Positions 18,105-26,656 of a DNA stretch of 64,000 nt are shown piece by piece. The stretch is taken from positions 1 to 64,000 of the forward strand of contig JAEWVR010000004.1 in the NCBI GenBank assembly GCA_023459055.1, in the 5' to 3' direction. Every line of letters begins with the position of its first letter. Within the stretch, counting starts at the first letter, position 1. The notes below the pieces were generated by a model. It had not been told where the DNA came from, made no database searches, and was given only the letters and a program-made list of their open reading frames with translations. The position numbers and the translations under genes are program-made. The DNA is from Fibrobacterota bacterium. GTDB lineage: Bacteria > Fibrobacterota > Chitinivibrionia > Chitinivibrionales > Chitinispirillaceae.

Positions 18105-18410
18105 TTATTCCCTATTTAAAAACGATTCCAGTGAATCTCCGAGAACTTTTTCAACAAATTCACCGTTTTCACCCTTGAGTAGTTCTTTCATTTTACCCTG
18201 AGCACTCCCAAGCCTGGCGTCACACTGCCGCATAAGACCTATGCCCTGTTCAAAAATAGTGAGTGCCCTGTCTAATGACAAATCATCTTTTTCGAGTTCG
18301 GTGATTACATTTTCAAGTGCTCCCAACGCCTCTTCGAAAGATAGTGTATCTTTTGCAGGTAGTTGATCCGTGAGCGATGGTGATTTCTCTGATTTTGATT
18401 TTGGTGGCAT
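18105..18410 (-). CDS. xseB: Exodeoxyribonuclease VII small subunit
   Basis: About 101 residues. LSFEEALGALENVITELEKD then LSLDRALTIFEQGIGLMRQC is the conserved helical hairpin of XseB, which assembles on XseA to make exonuclease VII, an enzyme that degrades single-stranded DNA. I prefer ATG 18410, which has GGAAG just upstream; an ATG four codons earlier (18422) has no visible ribosome site. XseA is not in the window. The charged, serine-rich N-terminus is slightly longer than usual. Confidence 0.93.
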   Translation of the reverse strand: MPPKSKSEKSPSLTDQLPAKDTLSFEEALGALENVITELEKDDLSLDRALTIFEQGIGLMRQCDARLGSAQGKMKELLKGENGEFVEKVLGDSLESFLNRE

Positions 18411-18851
18411 ACACTCTTCCATTTGCTTTGAAATTATAACCTCTGATAGTATCTCAGAAGCCCGTTGAAATGTAATGACCGAATCTGTTTCTTTCTGCCA
18501 ATTCTGGTTAAAATACTATATCCTTAAATTTTTTACACGAGTTTATTCTTCAAAATGACAGAATATCTGTACTTTTGCTATAAACCCACTGCTTATCGAT
18601 GATGTTTAACATGGATTATGCAGATCTCTTTCGACCGGTGATAACACACTAATGAAAGACTGCTTTACCCTACTGGTTCTTTATGGAAAGAATATGAATC
18701 AGAGGTTCGCGCTGGAGCATATTTACCCAAAACTGTGTACAGCAATTAATTCGAATGCCATCGGGAGTGATGCAATCACGATGCATTTTGCCTTAAAATA
18801 TCAAAAAATAAACAATTTCTCAAACATCTTTGCTAATTGTATGTGATCAGG
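18411..18851. other. Intergenic, no supported gene
   Basis: A gap between xseB (start) and a chemoreceptor (end). A 64-codon open frame on the plus strand (18652-18846) has no ribosome site and no recognisable product. A short minus-strand stretch near 18735-18790 ends in a stop after ELIAVHSFG but is not convincing coding sequence. The xseB-ispA promoter should lie near 18430-18520. Confidence 0.5.
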
Positions 18852-20825
18852 CTACTTTACAGAATTACTAATTTTAAACTGAGAAATATTTGTTTTCAGC
18901 TTCCCGGAAAGTTTCAGTAATTCATCAGTACTCTTGTTGATATCAGAAATACGCAGTGATATACCTTCAACATGGCTACTCACACCACTTATTGTTTCTG
19001 AGACTTGTGTCAGGTTCCGGGCTGATTCAGAGGCATTTTCGGCAACGTTCCGCGCACCTGAACTTACGCTGCTGATGTTTTTTGTTATCTCGTTTACAGC
19101 TTTGCTCTGTTCTTCAACTGCAATGACAATAGTCTTTGAAACAGTATTAATATCATCGATCAGTTTTGAAAAATTTCCAATTGCCTGAACCGCAGATTCT
19201 GTATTCAACTGCATATCTTTAACCTGTTTTGCAATGTCCTGTGTTGCAAGAGATGTTTTTTTGGAAAGATTATTTACTTCATTCGCCACTACAGCAAATC
19301 CTCTTCCAGCGTCCCCGGCTGATGCCGCTTCAATTGTGGCATTAAGCGCAAGCAAGTTTGTCTGTTTTGCAATATTATCGATAAGATCAACAATTCTGCT
19401 GATCGATTTGGCCCCATTATCAAGTTGATTAATAATACTTTTACTGCTTTGTACATGGCTGGTTGCATCCTCAACAATCATAAATTCTTTCTGACAATTT
19501 TTCAGAACCTCATTCAATGACAGACTCATCTCTTCAACTGCTGATGCAACACCATTTGTTGCCCCTGATATCTCTTCTGCAGTAGCAGCAAGGCTCTTTA
19601 CATTTACGGAAGATTCCTCTGTTGTCGATGCAACGGACTTTGTTTCAGCATTGATTTCTGTAATAGTTGAAGTGATTCCCGAAGATACTGTAGAAAATTT
19701 TGCTGCTGATACAGCAACGACATCCGCGTTATCTTTTATGTTTATGATTATATCCTGCAATTTCTTAATAAATTTATTGAAATATTGAGCCAGGTCTCCA
19801 ATTTCGTTACTGGTATTTATCGCAAGACGTTTCGTCAGATCACCATCACCTTCGGAAATATCTTTAAGCATTGCTGTTGTATTAATAATAGGTCGAACAA
19901 TACTCCTTGATATCAATATTGATATAATTGCACCTATTATTATAAATCCAACAGATAGAAGTATGATATATGACCGCATAGTAGTGATTAGTTTAAATGC
20001 CTGTTTTTTTCCTGCGCCAACAGCGATAGACCATGTTGTTTCTGGAATCAATGTGTAACCAATAAACTGATCTGTCCCTGAGAACCTGTATTCACCATAA
20101 CCGGTTTTGCCATCAGTCATAGTTTGCAATATTCTGGAAATATCAGTGTATGAGGAATCTTTTTCTGAATCAACTATGAAATTTCGTTGCTTACTCACAA
20201 ATTCCCTATCTATATGGGCGACAAATGTTCCTTTACTATCAATAATATAGGAGTACCCGCCTTTTCCAAATCCGATGTTATCCGTTATGTCACTCAACCA
20301 TGTTCCGTCAAGACGTGCAATCAGGACTGCAGCAATCTGATTATTCTTATTTTTTACCGGTGCAGCAACCATCATAACAGGTTTATTATTCACTCTTGAA
20401 ATTATTACTTCTGAAAAACAGGATTTTCCATTGATTGCATCTTTAAAATATGCTCTGTCACCTAACGATGCGCTAGAACCATCGGGATATACTGCGTGCC
20501 CACTTGAGTCAATAATACCCATGCCAAGAAATCCGACCCGCTTAATCTCCTGCTCAAGAACCGGTTTCTGAATGTTCCAATCCATTGAACGAATGTCATT
20601 GCGCTCCGCAATTGCATTGATAGTAAAAAGGTACGAATCTAATTTATTCCTGATAATTTGTGAACCTAATATAGCCATCTGTGGTGCAGTTTCCTCCTGC
20701 TGTTTTTCCATTGCATTGAAAGCCAGCAGGTACGAAATAATTCCGACACCCAATGCTACAATTGACAGAAGAAGTATTGTTGCACCGACGATCTGTTTAT
20801 TTATTGTCAAAACAACAGGTATCAT
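18852..20825 (-). CDS. Methyl-accepting chemotaxis protein with dCache sensor
   Basis: 657 residues. TM1 near 10-33, then a periplasmic double-Cache domain (~40-280) with GMGIIDSSGHAVYPDGSSAS and GFGKGGYSYIIDSKGTFVAH, the fold that binds amino acids or other small ligands. TM2 near 287-309 is followed by HAMP (SRSIVRPIINTTAMLKDISE). The signalling hairpin tip is IDNIAKQTNLLALNATIEAA, invariant in receptors that bind CheA and CheW. The coiled-coil length suggests a class with few helical heptads. No C-terminal CheR pentapeptide. It is divergent from the second receptor, with 375 bp between them; ligand unknown. Confidence 0.93.
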   Translation of the reverse strand: MIPVVLTINKQIVGATILLLSIVALGVGIISYLLAFNAMEKQQEETAPQMAILGSQIIRNKLDSYLFTINAIAERNDIRSMDWNIQKPVLEQEIKRVGFLGMGIIDSSGHAVYPDGSSASLGDRAYFKDAINGKSCFSEVIISRVNNKPVMMVAAPVKNKNNQIAAVLIARLDGTWLSDITDNIGFGKGGYSYIIDSKGTFVAHIDREFVSKQRNFIVDSEKDSSYTDISRILQTMTDGKTGYGEYRFSGTDQFIGYTLIPETTWSIAVGAGKKQAFKLITTMRSYIILLSVGFIIIGAIISILISRSIVRPIINTTAMLKDISEGDGDLTKRLAINTSNEIGDLAQYFNKFIKKLQDIIINIKDNADVVAVSAAKFSTVSSGITSTITEINAETKSVASTTEESSVNVKSLAATAEEISGATNGVASAVEEMSLSLNEVLKNCQKEFMIVEDATSHVQSSKSIINQLDNGAKSISRIVDLIDNIAKQTNLLALNATIEAASAGDAGRGFAVVANEVNNLSKKTSLATQDIAKQVKDMQLNTESAVQAIGNFSKLIDDINTVSKTIVIAVEEQSKAVNEITKNISSVSSGARNVAENASESARNLTQVSETISGVSSHVEGISLRISDINKSTDELLKLSGKLKTNISQFKISNSVK

Positions 20826-21200
20826 TTGTCGTACCTTTCAATAAAAATTGTAAGCGTTGAATATATTTCTCAGCGCATTAGTGGTATCATGAAAGATTGA
20901 ATTATATAATCGCTAAAATTCAATAATAAAGTCCCGTTTTTATTATCAGTCAATTAAATACATTATAATGGATTTTTGCAAGATTATATGATACCAGCAA
21001 TTAGAATGCAATCTGTTTCTATTGATTGAAATGAAATAATCGCATCACCATTAAGATCCGCAACCAGCTCTGATGATGTTTATACACTCATACTGCAATT
21101 GCATTCCAAACCTAAATAACATATAATGATAAAGATATGGAATTTTGAGGCAATACAGAAACGCAATGTGCTGCGTAATGACAATAAAAAGGACAAGCTT
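20826..21200. other. Divergent intergenic region between chemoreceptors
   Basis: AT-rich. A TATAAT box lies at about 20964-20969, well upstream of the plus-strand receptor gene. On the minus strand, near 21000-21075, a short open stretch reads ELVADLNGDAIISFQSIE, resembling the calcium-loop pattern DxNxDG of dockerin or EF-hand repeats, and it ends soon after at a stop. This could be a decayed gene end. A similar stretch occurs near 54920-54980. Confidence 0.35.
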
Positions 21201-23423
21201 ATGCAATTGCAACGAGTGACTACTACTTATAAAGGGTTATTGCTGGCTCTTATCCTTTTAACCGGAGGATTATTAGTATACCTGACATGTTATAAAATCT
21301 TGTTGGGTAACACAGCTGTAATAATTGGTATTATTATTGGAAGTGGATTGAGTTTTGGAATTAATTGGTTTATTACTCGCAGGCTCATTACCAGGCCTCT
21401 GGCACACCTGACAGGAGCCGGTGAAGCACTCGTCGATAAAAACAGCCGCACATTGACTAACGCATTGACATCTCTGGCTCAGGGCAACCTTACAGCACAT
21501 CTCACTATGGATTTTGTGCCTCTTGCAGTAAGCGGCCCGCCTGAAGTGAAACAGGTTGCTATAGTGTTGAATAAAATAATGTCCCAGCTCAAAGAGAGTG
21601 CTAAAGAATTTAATATCGTTACTGAAGAACCATGTCTTCGGCTATTATATGTAGGTGCTGATGCCTACCTTGAAGGACGTACCTGCGGTGAAACGTTGGG
21701 ACAGCTCATTAGCGGGCAAGGTCAGGTTGTAATTTTTGTTGCCACAGCTTCGCAAACCACTTTTCAGTTGCGTTCCAGAGGTTTTATGAGTGGATTGCAT
21801 GCAAAATATCCAGCTGTGCAGATTGTAGAAATAGCAGAAGACCATGATAGTTTTGAAACCTGTCATGATCTGACCGTCGAATTCCTGAAGAAGTATCCCC
21901 GCCTGTCTGGTATTTATGTCGCCGGAGGCGGTACTCCATTTGGAGCAGCACGAGCACTCGTTGAAACCGGTGCTGCAGGACGTATCAAACTGGTTACTCA
22001 TGATCTGGTCGATGAGACGATGAAATACCTGATGCAGGGAGCTGTCACTGCTACCATCGGTCAGGATCCATATGCACAAGGCCATGACCCTGTAATTCAT
22101 CTTTTTAACCACATTGTTTGCGGCTGGCATCCGCCCGCTCAACGCATGCTCACTACCATGGACATGATCACACAGGAAAACTACAAGCATTTCTGGCAGG
22201 ATGGTACAGGCATTCTGGAATCAGCAGCAATAGCCGAACGGCGCGCCAAACCGCAGAAGGCATCACACCGTCCACTTCGTATTGCAGTATTAGGACGAAC
22301 CGAAAACCTTTTCTGGAACCCGGTACATACAGGGGTTATAGCTGCAGCGTCCGAGCTAAGAGCTTTGAACGCCACTGTTGAATGGATCCACCCTGAGGGT
22401 GGCACACAACCTCCCAGCCTTGTAGCGCGGGGGCCGGTAATCGATGATCTGATTAAAGAAAAATATGATGCCATTGCCACAGATATTTTCGACAATGGAT
22501 TAATTCCGTATATTAATCGGGCTGTTGCAGCTGGAATTCCGGTCGCAACCTTTAACAGTGAGCCCTCAAGCCTTCGGGGACTGATCAATATGGTTACCCG
22601 GAATGCTAACCAATTAGCCACAGCATCCACCCAATTAGTTTCAAAAACGGGCATCGTTGCAACATCTGCCGAGGAGATGACGGCTAGTACTGTATCCGTG
22701 GCATCAGGGATAGAGCAGACTAATAACAATTTGCAGTCCGTTGCGACAGCAGTTGAAGAAATGACCGCTACGATCGGAGAAATCGCTCATAACTCTGAGA
22801 AAGCTCAGGTTACCACCGACGAAGCAGCACTCAAGGTTGGTCAATTCTCTGTGATCATGAAAAATCTGGGGCAATCAGCCCTCGAGATCGGCGAGGTAAC
22901 CGAGACTATCAATAATATATCAGCGCAAACCAACCTGCTTGCGTTGAACGCAACGATTGAAGCTGCACGAGCAGGAACATCAGGCAAGGGATTTGCAGTG
23001 GTGGCGAGCGAAATCAAGCAACTTGCCCAGCAAACTGCTACAGCAACAAATGAGATCAGAGAGAAAATTGCCACCATTCAACAATCAACAGCAGGAGCTG
23101 TCGCAGATATCGAAAAGATTGTTGAAGTGATCCGGGATGTCAATGTGATCGTAGTAAATATTGCTGGCGCTATTCATGAGCAAGCCACAGTAACCCATGA
23201 TATTGCCGGCAACATTGCCAATGCATCAAGTGGAGTGCAGGATGCTAATTCACAAATTGCCCAGACCTCTGTCGTTTGCGCGGGTATTGCAAAAGAGATC
23301 GCTGAGTTAAGTGGAAATGTCACACAGGATACATCTGCCAGTACCGGGGAAAAGATAAACGCGCTTTCTCTTTCGCAGCTTGCTGAACAATTTAGTCAGA
23401 TGGTTTCGAAATTTGAGATTTAG
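21201..23423 (+). CDS. Chemoreceptor with permuted cytoplasmic binding-protein domain
   Basis: About 740 residues from ATG 21201, which follows AAAAGGACAAGC; an ATG at 21126 lacks a ribosome site. Numbering from the longer frame: two adjacent membrane helices (37-59, 62-84) with almost no external loop, a degenerate HAMP (~85-160), then a domain like a periplasmic sugar-binding protein, then the receptor signalling region (~490-765) with NNISAQTNLLALNATIEAAR. The binding domain is out of order: residues 170-355 match the second half of such proteins (VGADAYLEGRTCGETLG, then TATIGQDPYAQGHDPV) and residues 383-480 match the first half (LRIAVLGRTENLFWNPVHTG, AVAAGIPVATFNSE). No membrane segment separates it from the signalling region, so it should lie in the cytoplasm. 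Ligand unknown. Confidence 0.9.
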   Translation: MQLQRVTTTYKGLLLALILLTGGLLVYLTCYKILLGNTAVIIGIIIGSGLSFGINWFITRRLITRPLAHLTGAGEALVDKNSRTLTNALTSLAQGNLTAHLTMDFVPLAVSGPPEVKQVAIVLNKIMSQLKESAKEFNIVTEEPCLRLLYVGADAYLEGRTCGETLGQLISGQGQVVIFVATASQTTFQLRSRGFMSGLHAKYPAVQIVEIAEDHDSFETCHDLTVEFLKKYPRLSGIYVAGGGTPFGAARALVETGAAGRIKLVTHDLVDETMKYLMQGAVTATIGQDPYAQGHDPVIHLFNHIVCGWHPPAQRMLTTMDMITQENYKHFWQDGTGILESAAIAERRAKPQKASHRPLRIAVLGRTENLFWNPVHTGVIAAASELRALNATVEWIHPEGGTQPPSLVARGPVIDDLIKEKYDAIATDIFDNGLIPYINRAVAAGIPVATFNSEPSSLRGLINMVTRNANQLATASTQLVSKTGIVATSAEEMTASTVSVASGIEQTNNNLQSVATAVEEMTATIGEIAHNSEKAQVTTDEAALKVGQFSVIMKNLGQSALEIGEVTETINNISAQTNLLALNATIEAARAGTSGKGFAVVASEIKQLAQQTATATNEIREKIATIQQSTAGAVADIEKIVEVIRDVNVIVVNIAGAIHEQATVTHDIAGNIANASSGVQDANSQIAQTSVVCAGIAKEIAELSGNVTQDTSASTGEKINALSLSQLAEQFSQMVSKFEI

Positions 23424-23507
23424 TACCAGATGGTCAGAAATTTTTGCAATGTCCAGAACTGATAATAATAAGGTTTTCGCATTTAGCTCAATAAGGATAC
23501 CAACCGT

Positions 23508-23801
23508 ATGCTCTTCCCCTATTCTACCGATCTTCATGATGGGAAAATCGGGATAGTTTCCCTCTCAATTATTATTCTTTGTTTACTTGTTCATAGTATC
23601 GTTTCGACACATGATAATGCTGTGCGTCAGGAATTATATGCCGCAATGGTTGACGCACAGGTGCTTACCGCAAAGGATCAAAAAACGCAGATTCAGCAGG
23701 AATTGCTTGCTGAAATGAGTGATATGAGTTCTGAACAGTATATGCAGGAACAGTATGATGCACTTGTAAAACGTATTGACGAAATAAAGGGCAGAATGTA
23801 A
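23508..23801 (+). CDS. Small single-pass membrane protein, unknown
   Basis: 97 residues. A short polar start is followed by one membrane helix (IGIVSLSIIILCLLVHSIV, about 14-32) and then a long amphipathic, glutamine- and glutamate-rich segment likely to form a coiled coil (QKTQIQQELLAEMSDMSSEQ). No family is recognised. AAGGATACC precedes ATG 23508. It lies 84 bp after the chemoreceptor on the same strand and 27 bp before another small orphan, so the three may be co-transcribed. The reading frame looks real but conservation is untested. Confidence 0.55.
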   Translation: MLFPYSTDLHDGKIGIVSLSIIILCLLVHSIVSTHDNAVRQELYAAMVDAQVLTAKDQKTQIQQELLAEMSDMSSEQYMQEQYDALVKRIDEIKGRM

Positions 23802-23828
23802 AAAAAATTCATTGCAGGTGCCCCAAAA

Positions 23829-24104
23829 ATGATCGTGAACAGTGCACAGGTTTACGACTGGGGAAAGAAACTTCAGACAATCGACCTTCCTGTACTTGCC
23901 ATTTACTGTTACGACTGTGCAATGCGTAATGCGCAGAGTAATCATATTGGTCTCAACAGTATTATCAGCGCATCACAGTTGCGCCTGAAACATCAGTTTC
24001 AGATTGATCATGCAATACAGTCATTACAGTATGTGCAATCGAAGTATCCACAGTCAATGCAGGCGCAGGAAGCAACAAAAACGCTTGCGTTTTTTACGCG
24101 ATAA
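23829..24104 (+). CDS. Small orphan protein, unknown
   Basis: 91 residues, mostly helical, with a cysteine pair in AIYCYDCAMRNAQS and a TPR-like end (HAIQSLQYVQSKYPQSMQAQ). No domain is recognised and no signal peptide is seen. GCAGGTG precedes ATG 23829. It follows the small membrane protein closely, and the two may work together. An alternative is that it is the remnant of a longer TPR protein. Confidence 0.5.
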   Translation: MIVNSAQVYDWGKKLQTIDLPVLAIYCYDCAMRNAQSNHIGLNSIISASQLRLKHQFQIDHAIQSLQYVQSKYPQSMQAQEATKTLAFFTR

Positions 24105-24246
24105 TCCGATCTGCGCAATTGCAGTCGCAAATTGCCCGGACATTTATTTATATTAATGTACGCTTGCGCATTGTTTAAACTATACAGACACTTGACAACA
24201 ATACCATACCATGCACAAATATACCAGGAATTGAAAAGGATACAGC

Positions 24247-24684
24247 ATGTTTACAAATAATTTGAATTTTTGGAAAAATTACCTGATTATTATCGGTTTA
24301 TCACTCATTGGATTCGGCATATATATCGTTTTTTTCAAGAACACTCCGGCTTTTACTTTGTTTGACAATTTGATAGATCCTGTTTTCTGGACAAATGAAA
24401 CTATTACGGAGGGTACCCGGAACTTTAAAGGATTCATTTACAGTTTTTCCGGGACCTATGTACTATTATGGGGGATTAACATTCTTTTTCTTTCAAAATA
24501 CGCCCTTAGTCCCGGTAACAGATGGGCCTGGAATTGTCTTGCATTGTCAACCTTACTCTGGTTTATTATAATGGTGCCGTTCTCATGGTATTATAAGGTT
24601 TATTATAATGTGTTCGGAGATATACTATTTTTCATATTAATTTCGGTTCCCCTGTTAAAGATCAGAAAATTCATTTTTTCATGA
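24247..24684 (+). CDS. Four-helix integral membrane protein, unknown
   Basis: 145 residues with four predicted membrane helices: YLIIIGLSLIGFGIYIVFF, GFIYSFSGTYVLLWGINILF, WNCLALSTLLWFIIMVPFSW and DILFFILISVPLLKI. The loop between the first two helices holds FDNLIDPVFWTNETITEGTR. I recognise a general resemblance to small conserved hypothetical membrane proteins of four helices, but no function. AAAAGGATAC lies before ATG 24247. It stands alone between two gaps. Confidence 0.7.
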   Translation: MFTNNLNFWKNYLIIIGLSLIGFGIYIVFFKNTPAFTLFDNLIDPVFWTNETITEGTRNFKGFIYSFSGTYVLLWGINILFLSKYALSPGNRWAWNCLALSTLLWFIIMVPFSWYYKVYYNVFGDILFFILISVPLLKIRKFIFS

Positions 24685-25033
24685 ATGGTTTTGATTATCA
24701 TCATAAAACAAATGACGATAAAGAATAGCATGCCATTAAAATCCTGATTCGAATGACAGATGAAAATATCAGCAGAGATCATCGAATACCCGGACAGTGA
24801 ATAGCTGATTCCCAATCATACATATGAGTACTTAACAAGTAATTCTTATATAGAAACATCATCAATGAGCACAAAACCACAAAATTGTTAAAAAATGATA
24901 ACTGGTATAGAGAACATAAATTATCTTAACTTAAAATAACCGGGCAGCTCACTGCAATGGTCAAAAGATGTATGATTGTACGGTCAGATAAGTGAGATCA
25001 GTCAACAGTTCTCATTATTCAGGGGAATTTGAT
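24685..25033. other. Intergenic, nothing recognised
   Basis: AT-rich, with no convincing frame, hairpin or repeat. It presumably carries the promoter of the membrane-bound regulator gene. Confidence 0.4.
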
Positions 25034-26419
25034 ATGCGATTATCTTATTTGTGGTATGTAGGATCATTACTATTTATTATTCCAATCATTCTTGACTCAA
25101 ACGATAATAAAATCAATGGTCAATCCGGGGCCAACCAGGTATCAGATTCTAATACTATGTATACATTTTTCCCCAATGAACAATGTACCACCGTTGCATA
25201 CATTGATACGGTAAATTGCGGCAGCTCTGAGGCATCACTGGTAAAGAATCCTCAAAATTTTGTATGGTGTAAATTTAATATTCCAAATAGAAAAATGCAT
25301 AATGAACCTTTTGCAGGTATAGAAATCTGGTTCAAAGACCCTAAAAAAGTTATAGACATTTCAAATTTTGATTACATTGAAATAAACATGATCGGTTTAA
25401 GTAGTGATAGCTCCAGTGCTCCATTTGAGATGCATTGTCATTCCCGATTGAAATATCCTGAAAAACTTCCCGCTAAAGATACTTTGCCATGCGATGATCC
25501 ACTAAGAAAACCTAATCGCAGATATGATTTTAGCGTTAAGTATACAGAATTTCAATTGCAGAAAAACAACTTTATTTCAACGTTTGCGATCAATTCATTA
25601 GTTACCCCGCGTTGGTATAAAAATACAGTCGTTGAAAATTTTGACAAAGAGAGATTTTTTAGTTTATGCATTCAAACAGGCAATCCATTTCCATTAAATA
25701 CAGAATACACAGTAATAATTTCCAGTATTATTTTTAAAAAAACCACACAAAATCAACCGGTTATAAATAGTTCATCAGTTCACAAGAGTCATCACTTAAT
25801 TACCGTACTATCACTGGTTTCGTTTATTCTGTATATATTGGTAATTACACTTTTGATTCGAATCAGGTCTATAGGTAAATCCGATAAAGGTGAGAGCAAT
25901 CAAACAGTACTTCCATCTGCGTCATCTACTGATACACAATTGATGTCGATACAATCATCAAAACCGGAGCAGGATTTACTTTTATCAGATACGGTTCCCA
26001 TAATGGTAACCGATGATACCAGTATGCAGAATCGTCCCACCCCCCCATTACCTCTGGATGCTATAACAATAAACGTGCTTCGGAAAATTGCTGAAAATCC
26101 GAAACTCTCTACAGATGATGTTGCCAGAGACAACAATAAAGATTCCAGTACTATTTGTAAAAGAATTGAACGGGATTTCGGGAAAGGAATTACTATCAGT
26201 AAATTAAGACTGTATTTCACAGCACTTGATATCAGAAATAAAAACATTGATATAGATTCTAATGAACTCCATAACCATGCGAATAAAGTAATCACTGATG
26301 CTCATGGAAAATTGAAATCATATAAAGATCTTCAGGATATTGCTTCAACACTTCAGCAAAAATGTCCAAACGATATACTGGATTTTTTTAAAAATAAATA
26401 TGGTGATATTCAATTTTGA
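25034..26419 (+). CDS. Membrane-anchored regulator with AraC-like DNA-binding tail
   Basis: About 461 residues from ATG 25034, preceded by AGGGGAA; a GTG at 24992 adds 14 residues without support. Layout: N-terminal hydrophobic helix (YVGSLLFIIPIIL), a ~230-residue external domain rich in beta strands (MHNEPFAGIEIWFKDP), a membrane helix (HLITVLSLVSFILYILVITL), then a cytoplasmic part. That part contains VLRKIAENPKLSTDDVARDN and RDFGKGITISKLRLYF, which fit the first helix-turn-helix of AraC-type proteins, and a weaker second one (DLQDIASTLQQK). This would be a one-component sensor that binds DNA from the membrane. The patatin gene follows 237 bp downstream on the same strand, a plausible target. 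The helix-turn-helix call is mine and should be tested. Confidence 0.6.
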   Translation: MRLSYLWYVGSLLFIIPIILDSNDNKINGQSGANQVSDSNTMYTFFPNEQCTTVAYIDTVNCGSSEASLVKNPQNFVWCKFNIPNRKMHNEPFAGIEIWFKDPKKVIDISNFDYIEINMIGLSSDSSSAPFEMHCHSRLKYPEKLPAKDTLPCDDPLRKPNRRYDFSVKYTEFQLQKNNFISTFAINSLVTPRWYKNTVVENFDKERFFSLCIQTGNPFPLNTEYTVIISSIIFKKTTQNQPVINSSSVHKSHHLITVLSLVSFILYILVITLLIRIRSIGKSDKGESNQTVLPSASSTDTQLMSIQSSKPEQDLLLSDTVPIMVTDDTSMQNRPTPPLPLDAITINVLRKIAENPKLSTDDVARDNNKDSSTICKRIERDFGKGITISKLRLYFTALDIRNKNIDIDSNELHNHANKVITDAHGKLKSYKDLQDIASTLQQKCPNDILDFFKNKYGDIQF

Positions 26420-26656
26420 TTCTTTCTAACCCGTCAGCGAAAGTTGATCACTGCTTATAATCTCATTCTGTTTGAGCGTTAAACATTTATTCCAGATCAA
26501 ACATTTAAATTCATTTCTCATTCACAAATTGTCCAGTCTGTTATTTATATTTATACATAGTAAGTTATTTCCTGTTACGTTTTATTCTCAGGATGTACCA
26601 GGTAGCATTCTTTACCGATAAACAAATTATCACTGTATCAAAATAGAAAGAACAGT

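Noticed and set aside
18652..18846. 64-codon frame on the plus strand
   Set aside because: No ribosome site, odd composition and no family resemblance.
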